Positions 8,525 to 16,281 of a DNA stretch of 64,000 bases are shown here, piece by piece. Each line of letters opens with the position of its first letter. The stretch's first letter is position 1. This DNA comes from Candidatus Villigracilis adiacens (lineage in GTDB: Bacteria; Chloroflexota; Anaerolineae; Anaerolineales; Villigracilaceae), in NCBI GenBank assembly GCA_016703605.1, contig JADJBU010000022.1, positions 248,001-312,000 of the forward strand. The letters are read 5' to 3'. A program made the position numbers and the translations under genes. A model generated the notes under the pieces. It ran no database searches. It saw nothing but the letters and a program-made list of their open reading frames with translations, and had not been told where the DNA came from.

Positions 8525-9197
8525 CCCGCCCGGAAAGGCTTCAAAGGTCGGGAAGCCGAAAGGCGCGAAGGTTATAACCGGAACGAAAAGAAAGAAGAAA
8601 GAGGAAAGACCGCCTGGCGCGCCAATCGAAGCGCCGCCCGCTTCAAAACCTGAAAACAAACCCCTGACCATCATTCTGCGAATCCTGGCTGTGCTGACGG
8701 TGGTTGGCATCACGGTTTACGTTTACAGCATCCGTGACCATGTGGAGGAGTTTGCCGAACTTGGCTTTTTCGGCGCGTTTCTGATCATGCTGATCGCAAA
8801 CGCCACCGTCATCCTGCCTGCGCCGGGGCTTGCTGTGATCTTTGCAATGGGCGCGGTTTTGAATCCGCTGGGGGTGGGTTTATCGGCGGGGCTTGGCGGG
8901 GCGCTCGGCGAGGTGACAGGGTATCTTGCAGGCTACAGCGGACAGGCAGCGGTCGAAAACACCCAGACCTATAAACGCCTGCTGCCCTGGGTGCAGAAGT
9001 ATGGCGCCTGGGTAATCCTTGTCCTTTCCGCATTCCCCAACCCCTTTTTTGACGCGGCGGGGATTGCAGCGGGAATTGCAAAAATCCCGGTCTGGCAATT
9101 CCTGCTTGCCTGCTGGGTTGGTGTGACGATCAAAACGCTGATCTTCGCCTTTGCAGGCGCATATTCCATAGATTGGGTGGCAAGTTTCTACGAGTGA
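8502..9197 (+). CDS. VTT-domain (SNARE-associated/DedA-like) membrane protein
   Basis: Integral membrane protein of the VTT superfamily (YqaA/TMEM41-like); family members are implicated in lipid scrambling or transport, but the substrate here is unknown. The 231-residue protein has a basic, Pro-rich cytoplasmic tail (about residues 1-55), then membrane segments including the family-typical ILPAPGLAVIFAMGA and a Gly-rich GLGGALGEVTGYLAGY region, then FPNPFFDAAGIAAG. The start is GTG at 8502, overlapping the cyclophilin gene; later starts within the tail are possible. A long perfect hairpin follows 3 bases after the stop. Confidence 0.85.
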   Translation: MSPSKKVSPPGKASKVGKPKGAKVITGTKRKKKEERPPGAPIEAPPASKPENKPLTIILRILAVLTVVGITVYVYSIRDHVEEFAELGFFGAFLIMLIANATVILPAPGLAVIFAMGAVLNPLGVGLSAGLGGALGEVTGYLAGYSGQAAVENTQTYKRLLPWVQKYGAWVILVLSAFPNPFFDAAGIAAGIAKIPVWQFLLACWVGVTIKTLIFAFAGAYSIDWVASFYE

Positions 9198-9199
9198 CA

Positions 9200-9240
9200 A
9201 AGGCATGACAGGTTTCCGGAAACCTGTCATGCCTTATTTT
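9200..9240. terminator. Perfect-palindrome terminator
   Basis: A 36-base perfect palindrome (9200-9235) with CCGG at its centre, followed by TATTTTT. It lies directly after the VTT-domain gene. Confidence 0.85.
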
Positions 9241-9258
9241 TCGGGCTCTCTGGTATTT

Positions 9259-9368
9259 GGTGGGGTCGTCCATTTTTCGACACAGAGATCACGGAGTCCA
9301 CAGAGAAAAACCTTTAAAATCTCCGCGCTCTCTGTGCGCTCTGTGGCAAAGCGGGTTTCCACCCCACC
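9259..9368. repeat. Inverted-repeat element with CACAGAG words
   Basis: GGTGGGGT (9259-9266) and ACCCCACC (9361-9368) bound a segment built from repeated words (CACAGAGATCACGGAG, CACAGAGAA and their complements CTCTGTG). No clear target duplication. It lies between a terminator and the ribosome site of the M20 peptidase gene, so it forms most of that gene's upstream region. Confidence 0.5.
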
Positions 9369-9405
9369 TAATCCCGAAGAGCCATTTTTCAAAAAGGAGT
9401 TAACC

Positions 9406-10764
9406 ATGAGCAACTACGAAACGATAGATGCCTTCATAGCCAAGAATCTGAATCAAAGCCTGGATGAACTCAAACGTTACGCCGCCCAGCCAAGCATCAG
9501 CGCGCAGAATTTGGGTCTTAAGGAATGCGCCCAGATCGTGAAGGAAATGCTCGAGAAGCGCGGGTTCACATCACAGATCATGGATACGGGCGGCGCGCCG
9601 GTCGTCTTCGGCGAACGAAAAGGCAAAAGCGACAAAACGATCCTGGTCTACAACCATTACGACGTCCAACCGCCCGAGCCGCTCGAATTGTGGGACAGCC
9701 CGCCCTTCGAACCGGAGATCCGCGACGGGAAGATGTACGGGCGCGGCGTCAGCGACGACAAGGGACATCTCACCTCCCGTTTGCACGCCATCGACGCGTT
9801 CCTTGAAAACGAAGGCGAACTGCCCTGCAATATCAAATTCATCGTCGAAGGCGAAGAGGAAACCTCCAGCGTTCACCTGCACGACTTCATCGCCCAGAAC
9901 CTCGACCTGCTCAAAGCCGACGCCTGCATCTGGGAATTCGGCGGCGTGGACCACCGCGAACGCCCCCAGCAATATCTCGGCCTGCGCGGGATTTGCTATG
10001 TTGAATTATCCGTCACCTCGCTCTCGACCGACGTTCATTCGGGGCTGGGCGGCAGCATCCTGCCCAATGCGGCGTGGAGACTGGTCTGGGCGTTGAACAC
10101 GCTCAAAGGCGAGGACGAGCGGATTCGCATCCCCGGCTTTTACGACGACTGCGTCCAACCGACCGAGCGCGACAAGGAATTCATGGACAAACTACCCGAC
10201 ATGGCGGACGAATACAAGAAACGCTTCGGCGCGAAGACCTTCATCAAAGGGCTGACCGGCGGCATGGATTTAAAACTCGAAGAGGTCTTCGTGCCCACCT
10301 GCACCATCTGCGGGCTGACCAGCGGATACCAGGGACCCGGCTCGAAAACCGTCCAACCGGCACACGCCTCCGCCAAAGTGGATTTTCGTCTCGTGCCGAA
10401 CCAGAAACCGGATGACATTTTGAAAAAACTGCGCGCCCACCTGGATGCAGAAGGCTTCAGCGACGTCGAGATCAAATTCCTCGGAGGCGAACCCGCGGCG
10501 CGGACAGACCCGGATCATCCCTTCGTCAAACTGGTGATCGAAACCGCGGAGGAAATCTACGACGCGAAGATGGACATCGTCCCCATGATCGGCGGCTCGG
10601 GACCAAACTACCCCTTCGTCCACGATCTCGGCTTGCCGGTGGTGACAATGGGCATCGGACATCCCGACACGAAAGCCCATGCCCCCAACGAAAACTTCCG
10701 CATCGACCTGTACGCCCTGCACGCCAAACATATGGCGCGGGTCATCAACGAATTTGCGAAGTAA
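9406..10764 (+). CDS. M20 family dipeptidase/metallopeptidase
   Basis: Zinc-dependent exopeptidase of the M20 family, probably a cytoplasmic dipeptidase. The 452-residue protein carries the metal-ligand motif YNHYDVQPPEPL, the second ligand region GRGVSDDKGHL, the catalytic EGEEETSS motif, and the C-terminal HAPNE motif with the last metal-binding His. A lid/dimerisation domain is inserted from about residue 190 to 310. The start at 9406 is supported by AAAAAGGAG; the frame is open upstream only through repeat sequence. Other M20 members cleave acyl or carbamoyl groups, so the exact substrate is not certain. Confidence 0.9.
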   Translation: MSNYETIDAFIAKNLNQSLDELKRYAAQPSISAQNLGLKECAQIVKEMLEKRGFTSQIMDTGGAPVVFGERKGKSDKTILVYNHYDVQPPEPLELWDSPPFEPEIRDGKMYGRGVSDDKGHLTSRLHAIDAFLENEGELPCNIKFIVEGEEETSSVHLHDFIAQNLDLLKADACIWEFGGVDHRERPQQYLGLRGICYVELSVTSLSTDVHSGLGGSILPNAAWRLVWALNTLKGEDERIRIPGFYDDCVQPTERDKEFMDKLPDMADEYKKRFGAKTFIKGLTGGMDLKLEEVFVPTCTICGLTSGYQGPGSKTVQPAHASAKVDFRLVPNQKPDDILKKLRAHLDAEGFSDVEIKFLGGEPAARTDPDHPFVKLVIETAEEIYDAKMDIVPMIGGSGPNYPFVHDLGLPVVTMGIGHPDTKAHAPNENFRIDLYALHAKHMARVINEFAK

Positions 10765-10783
10765 AGCAAACTTAAGTTTTCCC

Positions 10784-10914
10784 GTAACTGCTCAGGCATT
10801 TGCATCTCTGTCCTGTCATTTCGAGTGGCGCGAGGCGCCACGAGAAATCTTCCTCAATATTGCGCTGGATTTCTCCTCGCTGGCGCTCGTCGAAATGACG
10901 GGCTGAGCAGTTAC
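10784..10914. mobile_element. Miniature inverted-repeat element, family B, copy 1
   Basis: A 131-bp element with perfect 12-bp terminal inverted repeats GTAACTGCTCAG (10784-10795) and CTGAGCAGTTAC (10903-10914), flanked by a perfect 8-bp direct repeat GTTTTCCC (10776-10783 and 10915-10922). The interior contains CCTGTCATTTCGAGTGGCGC and its partly inverted counterpart, so the RNA would fold into a long hairpin. A second copy is at 58388-58514. No coding capacity. Confidence 0.88.
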
Positions 10915-10979
10915 GTTTTCCCTACTCAAAGTGACCTTTTTCACTCCAAATTCGTGACTTTCTTTTCCCGCTAATTGCG

Positions 10980-10985
10980 TATAAT
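10980..10985 (+). promoter_or_regulatory. -10 box upstream of the CBS-ACT gene
   Basis: A TATAAT hexamer 45 bases before the ATG at 11031. A leader of about 38 bases carries a GGAGG ribosome site. No good -35 hexamer was recognised. Confidence 0.5.
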
Positions 10986-11030
10986 ATTTTTGCAGCAAAC
11001 TTCACAAGAAAAGGTGTATTGGAGGTAATT

Positions 11031-11672
11031 ATGTTCGTTAGCGAAAGAATGTCCCACCCCGTTATCACCGTCACGCCGGAGACCCCGGTTCACGATGCGC
11101 TCGCCATGCTCAAGAAGGAACACATTCGCCGCGCGCCTGTCGTGCAGGACGGAAAGATCGTCGGCATTGTCTCGTCCAGCGACCTGATGAACGCCTCACC
11201 CTCGCCCGTCACCAGCCTGAGCGTGTGGGAGATAAACTACCTCATCAGCAAAGTCACCGTCAAACAGGTCATGAGCAGGAAGGTCATCACAGTCGAAGTG
11301 GATACCCCCATCGAAGAAGCCGCGCGCATCATGGCGGATAAAAAGATAGGCGGCTTGCCTGTAATGCGCTCGGGCAAACTCGCCGGCATCATCACCGAAA
11401 CCAATCTCTTCAAAACCTTCCTCGAACTGATGGGCGCGCGCGACAAAGCCCTGCGCGTCACCGCCGAGATCGAAGACAAGCCCGGCTCGCTTGCAAAGAT
11501 CACCAAAGCAGTCGCCGACGCGGGCGGCAACTTCATCTCCTTCGGGCAATTCAGCGGCGACGACCCATCCAGCAAAATTCTCACCTTCAAAGTCGCCGGG
11601 GTCAAAAAGGAAGATATCAAAAAAGTCCTCGGCAAATTCGTCAAAAAGTTCTGGGATATAAGACAGAGTTAG
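11031..11672 (+). CDS. CBS-pair and ACT domain regulatory protein (AcuB-like)
   Basis: Probable small-molecule sensor. The 213-residue protein has two CBS motifs (about residues 1-60 and 75-135), beginning MFVSERMSHPVITVTPETPV and VKQVMSRKVITVEVDTPIEE, which usually bind adenine nucleotides. An ACT-like domain follows (about 145-213, starting RVTAEIEDKPGSLAKITKAV), which usually binds amino acids. This CBS-CBS-ACT order matches AcuB-type proteins. The target is unknown because it stands alone. The start at 11031 follows GGAGGTAATT; an upstream in-frame codon would include the ribosome site itself. Confidence 0.85.
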   Translation: MFVSERMSHPVITVTPETPVHDALAMLKKEHIRRAPVVQDGKIVGIVSSSDLMNASPSPVTSLSVWEINYLISKVTVKQVMSRKVITVEVDTPIEEAARIMADKKIGGLPVMRSGKLAGIITETNLFKTFLELMGARDKALRVTAEIEDKPGSLAKITKAVADAGGNFISFGQFSGDDPSSKILTFKVAGVKKEDIKKVLGKFVKKFWDIRQS

Positions 11673-11686
11673 GGATTGCCCATGGG

Positions 11687-11773
11687 GTGCGTCGCACCAG
11701 GATTAATGGGATTCATCCACCGAGGAGATTCGTCTTCTTAAGTGGATTCGCCCACCCGTTTGGTGCGACGCAC
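11687..11773. repeat. Inverted repeat between convergent genes
   Basis: GTGCGTCGCACCA (11687-11699) and its exact complement (11761-11773) enclose about 60 bases. The left arm is also a small palindrome. It lies between two convergent genes, so it may act as a bidirectional terminator; no target duplication is seen. Confidence 0.5.
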
Positions 11774-11783
11774 TTTTCGCATT

Positions 11784-12947
11784 TCACGCATCCCACGGCG
11801 CGACTCCCCGCCCGCGCCCGCCTCTCAACGCCCCGGGAACGGATTCAGCCAACCCGGGCAGAATCTCCGCTGTGGCGGCGAGCAAACCAAAACAGCCCGC
11901 GATCATCATGTCGCCGAAGGGGACAGCGAAATAGGGCGCAAGAGATTTACGATTTTCGATTTTGGATTGACGATTGAACATCGAGCGGCGGGGACCTGTG
12001 ACCACAACGTCGAAGTCATCCCTGCCGAATTCAAAGGCTTGGTCGGAATACATCAACGCGCCGTGACCCATGTCTTCGAAGACATCCTGGTGCTTGAGTG
12101 TGCCGTCCGCCAGTTTGCGGATCAGCCCCTCCAACTTCGGCAGGTCGATCTCACCGGTGTGATGCTCGAACACGCCTTCGATCCCTTTTTCCCCCAGCCG
12201 AAACGCCAGCGTATGAAAGTTGCCGATATTGCAGATGATTTTACTTTTTCGTTCAGCGGCAACGGAATCAAAGTTTGCGCCCAACACCGCCGCCGGAGCC
12301 GTATCCATCACCACGAGCGGACAGTCGAAATTCGGCGCCGAATCCGCGACGGCTTGCAGGCGGGTCATGCTTTTGGGAACATCGCTCGAGAGAAAAGCGA
12401 AAGCAGAGAGGGAGTTCCTGGCGCGGATGCGTTCGTCCAGATAATCAAAACGGAATTGCCGGTCTGAGACGCCGGGCGGGGCATTGCCATGATCGAAAAC
12501 AGCGACGGCAACCGCGGCAAGCTCGTTGAATGAAACGCCGTAATCTGAGAATGTTTTGGAAATCAGCGGGAAGTCAAAATCCCTTAACTCCAAACTTTCC
12601 ACTTTCCACTTTAAACTTTCAACCTCATCCTCCCCCACGATCTTGATTCCCAACGCCTCCACTTTATCCAATTCATCGTTCAAGGTTGTCGCAGCCGAAG
12701 CCGTCATATAGACGGGAATCCCGGCGCGCGCGGCTTCTTCGATTGCCCAGGCTGAGGGTCCGCCCCCCATCTGGTGTCCGCTGAGCAGGATCGGGGTCCG
12801 GCTTTGAAGCGTCTGTTTGAGACGGCGATGAACCATCATGGTAGGCGAAGGCAGGACGAGTTTGAATCCGTTCTCGGGGTCGAGATTCGAATCGTAGAGA
12901 TAAATGTCCTGCGTGCCTGTGCCGATATCTACCGTTAAAATTTTCAT
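11784..12947 (-). CDS. DUF1786 family protein
   Basis: The protein belongs to the uncharacterised DUF1786 group, members of which are sometimes labelled pyruvate formate-lyase-activating-like without biochemical support; I assign no function. The 387-residue sequence starts with MKILTVDIGTGTQDIYLYD, an actin/ASKHA-like phosphate-loop pattern, and has a second Gly-rich stretch (NIGNFHTLAFRLG) that could be the phosphate-2 loop. No Cys-rich radical-SAM site is present. Two segments look like repeat DNA read in frame: KWKVESLELR (about residues 112-121) and FNRQSKIENRKS (near residue 330). The Gly/Arg-rich C-terminus is odd and may also be repeat-derived. Confidence 0.7.
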   Translation of the reverse strand: MKILTVDIGTGTQDIYLYDSNLDPENGFKLVLPSPTMMVHRRLKQTLQSRTPILLSGHQMGGGPSAWAIEEAARAGIPVYMTASAATTLNDELDKVEALGIKIVGEDEVESLKWKVESLELRDFDFPLISKTFSDYGVSFNELAAVAVAVFDHGNAPPGVSDRQFRFDYLDERIRARNSLSAFAFLSSDVPKSMTRLQAVADSAPNFDCPLVVMDTAPAAVLGANFDSVAAERKSKIICNIGNFHTLAFRLGEKGIEGVFEHHTGEIDLPKLEGLIRKLADGTLKHQDVFEDMGHGALMYSDQAFEFGRDDFDVVVTGPRRSMFNRQSKIENRKSLAPYFAVPFGDMMIAGCFGLLAATAEILPGLAESVPGALRGGRGRGVAPWDA

Positions 12948-12958
12948 AATCTGAGTAA

Positions 12959-13023
12959 GACAAACTTAAGTTTGTCATGGCTCCGATGCGGGCAAACTTG
13001 AGTAAGACAAACTTAAGTTTGTC
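12959..13023. repeat. Two identical 18-bp palindromes
   Basis: GACAAACTTAAGTTTGTC occurs at 12959-12976 and again at 13006-13023, each preceded by GAGTAA. Between them lies a half copy, GCAAACTTGAGTAA. They separate the ferritin-VIT1 gene (stop at 13024) from the DUF1786 gene on the same strand. Confidence 0.8.
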
Positions 13024-13902
13024 CTACACCTCGATGCCCAGCCACAGGCGGATGAAATAACCGATGACGAAGGAAAAGACGGCCACGCCCAAACTCAAGC
13101 CCGCCATCTCCAGGAACCGTTCGCGGAAGGATTCGCCCTTGGCGACAGAGATGTAATAATTGAAGACCGCGATGATGATGACCGCCGTCAGGAGGGCAAT
13201 TGCGAGGTCGAGGTAATAGGTTTCGGGGCTGATGAGATAGGGCAGGACAAGCAGGCTGACCGTGATGATGTAGGCGATGCCCGTGTACACGGCGGCGCGG
13301 ACGGGATGTTTGTTCGTTTTCTCAGAGCGCGTGGAAAGGTACTCGCTTGCCGCCATCGACATGGATGCGGCAATGCCCGTGATAAGGCCGGAAAGGGCGA
13401 TCAGGTCGCCGCGTTGAAGAGCCAGGGTAAGCCCCGCCAATGCGCCGGTGAGTTCAACGAGGGCATCGTTAAGCCCAAGCACCACCGACCCGGCATATTG
13501 CAGGCGCTCCTCGTCGAGCATTTCGATCAATTCGTGCTCGTGTTTGTCTTCCTCCTCCTGGTAGTTGGCGGCTTCGGGAATCTCCTTTGAGACCTCTTCG
13601 TAATTTTTTTGCGCCGCCTCCTCCCCCCGTTCCATGAGTTTGATGCCGAAGGTAAAACCAAATACCAGGCTGAGGGCAGTGTAGTACCAGACAGTGAACC
13701 AGCGCGGGTTGACATCCTCCCCGGTATATTTCTTCCAGCCATTGTAATGGCGCAGTTCGTCCTCGGCGATCTGGTCGAGCAGGGCGGCATTTTCGGGCGA
13801 TTTTATGCGCTTTGCCAGCCGCTTGTAGATGTGATATTCGGTGATCTCGGTTTCCTGAAATTTGACGACCTTGCTGCGAATCTCTTCGCTTAATGCCTGC
13901 AT
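13024..13902 (-). CDS. Ferritin-like/VIT1 fusion membrane protein (MbfA-like iron transporter)
   Basis: The N-terminal part (about residues 1-135) is a rubrerythrin-like four-helix domain with candidate metal ligands in FQETEITEYHIY and IAEDELRHYNGW. The C-terminal part (about 140-292) is a CCC1/VIT1 domain with SVVLGLNDALVELTGALAGL and AASMSMAASEYLSTRSE, followed by three membrane segments. Proteins of this layout (MbfA) export iron in proteobacteria; iron or manganese handling is therefore the likely role. A clear ribosome site (AAAGGAG) precedes the ATG. The gene is alone, with a palindrome array at its 3' end. Confidence 0.85.
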   Translation of the reverse strand: MQALSEEIRSKVVKFQETEITEYHIYKRLAKRIKSPENAALLDQIAEDELRHYNGWKKYTGEDVNPRWFTVWYYTALSLVFGFTFGIKLMERGEEAAQKNYEEVSKEIPEAANYQEEEDKHEHELIEMLDEERLQYAGSVVLGLNDALVELTGALAGLTLALQRGDLIALSGLITGIAASMSMAASEYLSTRSEKTNKHPVRAAVYTGIAYIITVSLLVLPYLISPETYYLDLAIALLTAVIIIAVFNYYISVAKGESFRERFLEMAGLSLGVAVFSFVIGYFIRLWLGIEV

Positions 13903-14000
13903 GATATTTCTCCTTTATTTTGCCTATGCCGATATTTTACGCCATCTCACCGTTAAAAAACGCGCCCGCAAGGGGGCGCATTCTAAATCCATGACCTTTG

Positions 14001-14804
14001 TTACATCTTTTGCAGGACGAAATACCAATAACGGCGTTTATCCAGGTGCGGCGCGGACTCGAGTGAATCCTTATCCAGCCCGGCCATGTGATAGAACTGC
14101 TTGCGCAAAATGCGCGGGACATGATGATCGATAAGCCAGATGCGCCGTTCGCGGTCCAATTCGGTGGCTTTGAGCACATTTTCCGTGATCTCTTCACGGT
14201 GGACGACCTTCATGCCAATCGCCTCGACCATGGAATGCCATTCGGCAACCTTTTCTTCGTAGCGCAGGTCGGTGTAAACAAAATGCCCCCCCCTCCGCAG
14301 GACGCGCCTGACGTGCTGAAAAAATTTCATCAGGTTCGGGTAATACAGGGATGCCTCGACGTTCAGAACAATGTCGAAGGATTCGTCCGGGAATTTCAGG
14401 TCCTCCGCGTTGCCATGCACAAACGTCAAACCGGGGAGGCGGTGATGCGCGCGGCAGAATTCGATGGCTTTCCAGGAAAAGTCCACGCCGGTGTAGGAGC
14501 GCGGCTTGAAGTGGCGCGCGATGAAGTCCGCGCCTCCGCCCCGCCCCGAACTGACCTCCAGGGCGTCGGCATTCGTCCAATCCACGCCTTTTGCCACGTG
14601 ATAATACATCTGCAGCGGATAACGGTGGATTTCGTCCTCCGGTTTCAGCGGAAGCGGCTCCTGCCCCTGGTGATGGGCGGTGTAGCCGAAGTTCATGAAG
14701 AGCAGGTCGCGCCGCACATTCAACATGGAAATGAATTCATATTGCAGGCGGGTCAGCAGGCTCTTGAGATTCGGGAAACGATGAAATAGCGCTTTGTTAA
14801 GCAC
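14001..14804 (-). CDS. SAM-dependent class I methyltransferase
   Basis: The 267-residue protein has a class I methyltransferase core from about residue 75. Motif I is ALEVSSGRGGGADFIARHF, motif II includes YTGVDFSWKAIEFC, motif IV is FDIVLNVEASLYYP and motif VI is RRVLRRGGHFVYTDLRYE. The C-terminal helical part is less conserved. The pattern resembles mycobacterial phthiotriol or glycopeptidolipid O-methyltransferases, so a small hydroxylated lipid or sugar acceptor is possible, but no neighbour confirms this. The start codon is GTG with GAGGAGA upstream. Confidence 0.8.
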   Translation of the reverse strand: MLNKALFHRFPNLKSLLTRLQYEFISMLNVRRDLLFMNFGYTAHHQGQEPLPLKPEDEIHRYPLQMYYHVAKGVDWTNADALEVSSGRGGGADFIARHFKPRSYTGVDFSWKAIEFCRAHHRLPGLTFVHGNAEDLKFPDESFDIVLNVEASLYYPNLMKFFQHVRRVLRRGGHFVYTDLRYEEKVAEWHSMVEAIGMKVVHREEITENVLKATELDRERRIWLIDHHVPRILRKQFYHMAGLDKDSLESAPHLDKRRYWYFVLQKM

Positions 14805-14926
14805 GGGTCTCTCCTCTGGGTTGTATGGTCGGGCACGTTCCTGCGTTATTGTAACCCAGCCAAATCGGGGAAGTGACGGGCGGAGCGGAACGAGCCAGTC
14901 CGATATAACCCTCGAAGATGGAGTGA

Positions 14927-15730
14927 CTACGCCAGCGGCAGGTTTTGATTTGCCCCCGTCACCTCATCATGCAGACGCACCGCCTCAGACGTCCCGTGGC
15001 TTGCTCCGGCATTCTCGACGAATCTGCATACGCTGAAGCCTCTGCCCGCCTGTTCGTAGGTCTGCAGCCAGCCATCGAATTGAATATCCATCGCCTCGCG
15101 CGGATATTTGACCTTGTACGCCTTCATATTCATTCGATACGGCTTGGGCGTCAGCCGCGCCCGGAAACATCCCTGCTTGCGGCAAATAGCCGCATAGAGC
15201 GGGTCGACATTGAAATCGTTCATAAGAGATTGCGTTTCGCGGTCGCAGGCATCGAAGGCTTTGCCCGTCACGATCACACGCGCGCCCTGATAGGTTTCGT
15301 AGATGCGAAAGCCCAACCCGGCATATTTGGAACTCTGCGCCTGCTTTCGCACCATATCGAAGATCTTTTCTTTATCGCCCCCGGGAGCGCTCTTTTTGAA
15401 CAACCCGGCAAGCCCTGCCGGTTTCGGTTTATCGATATCCAGAAAAAGCAGGGTCTCTGAATTCAGCACCTGCGCCCCATAGCGGTTACGCGTAATGATG
15501 TTCTTATCATCCACGACCTGCAAAATCTCTTCACGGATCTCCACTTCGTAATCATCGAAGATGTGCCGATCTCCCTGAATCTTGAGCTTGACCTTCTCCA
15601 TTTTGCCCCTGGCGTGGATGGATGCCTCTTCCAGCGAAACATTCGAACCGCCATAGGTGGTCAGGTCTTTCATTTCACCCTGGACCTCAATGCTAGATCT
15701 TTCGATGGACCAGTATTTGTAAATTTTCAT
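14927..15730 (-). CDS. Conserved hypothetical protein with RLTPKP motif
   Basis: I do not recognise a named family with confidence. The 267-residue soluble protein has no signal peptide or membrane segment. An N-terminal part (about 1-75) is charged and contains DDYEVEIREEILQVVDDKNI. The middle part has LLFLDIDKP and YETYQGARVIVTGKAFD. A Cys-containing block YAAICRKQGCFRARLTPKPY (about 180-200) and the end MDIQFDGWLQTYEQ look strongly constrained. The LDIDKP and GARVIVT pattern is reminiscent of an acidic-residue catalytic core such as that of primase-like enzymes, but this is weak. It has no obvious operon partner. Confidence 0.6.
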   Translation of the reverse strand: MKIYKYWSIERSSIEVQGEMKDLTTYGGSNVSLEEASIHARGKMEKVKLKIQGDRHIFDDYEVEIREEILQVVDDKNIITRNRYGAQVLNSETLLFLDIDKPKPAGLAGLFKKSAPGGDKEKIFDMVRKQAQSSKYAGLGFRIYETYQGARVIVTGKAFDACDRETQSLMNDFNVDPLYAAICRKQGCFRARLTPKPYRMNMKAYKVKYPREAMDIQFDGWLQTYEQAGRGFSVCRFVENAGASHGTSEAVRLHDEVTGANQNLPLA

Positions 15731-15945
15731 ACGATCAACTCTTTATGGGACGCCAGCCGCGTTTGCCCATCGTCAGACCAGACAGGTTTCATCGTGACCA
15801 GAGTCGACCGTAACCCATGAATGGACATGGATTCGAGTCGGAAGTCGTTCCGTGGAAACCTGTCAGGTCTTTTCACAACTCTCCCTTGAACGCCCTTCCA
15901 GCACGGACAGCAGTCTCAAAGAGGGGGGCAACTATCCCGCCGCTT

Positions 15946-16281
15946 TTATAAACCCGCCAGTTCAGGAACCCTTTCTTCATTTTTCTCGTAAAAAGTCACC
16001 CCCACCCTGCGGATATGAGCAATCACATCGGCATCCCGAATCTCGTCGAAAATGGACAGGTCAATGGTATAAGGCAGGAGCAGGTCGTCAAGGTCGCTCA
16101 AGATCTTATAGATCAGGTTCAGCGACAACCCGTTTCCATACAAGGTGAGATCAATATCCGAGCCATTCCTGTAGTTTCCTTTGGCACGCGAACCGTACAG
16201 GGTCGCCTTTTGCACTTGCGGATACCGACTCAAGACTACATGGATTTTCTGTATGACAGATAGAGAGAGCCCATATTTCAT
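15946..16281 (-). CDS. mntA: MNT-type nucleotidyltransferase (antitoxin of HEPN/MNT pair)
   Basis: Minimal nucleotidyltransferase. The 111-residue protein has the catalytic pattern GS (30-31) in YGSRAKGNYRNGSDIDLTLY, the metal-binding D42 and D44, and a third acidic residue D73 in IDLSIFDEI. In type VII toxin-antitoxin systems, such proteins neutralise the HEPN partner by adding AMP to a tyrosine of the toxin. It overlaps the upstream HEPN gene by 4 bases (ATGA), so the two are co-translated. All catalytic residues are present, so activity is expected. Confidence 0.9.
   Translation of the reverse strand: MKYGLSLSVIQKIHVVLSRYPQVQKATLYGSRAKGNYRNGSDIDLTLYGNGLSLNLIYKILSDLDDLLLPYTIDLSIFDEIRDADVIAHIRRVGVTFYEKNEERVPELAGL

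Larger units (their letters stand above)
10765..11030. other. Intergenic region with a family B element and a promoter
   Basis: A short AAACTTAAGTTT palindrome, the family B miniature element and a TATAAT box at 10980-10985 fill this gap. No coding region is seen. Confidence 0.7.

Noticed and set aside
11784..12947. Pyruvate formate-lyase activating enzyme
   Set aside because: Some DUF1786 proteins carry that label, but there is no radical-SAM CxxxCxxC motif in this sequence.
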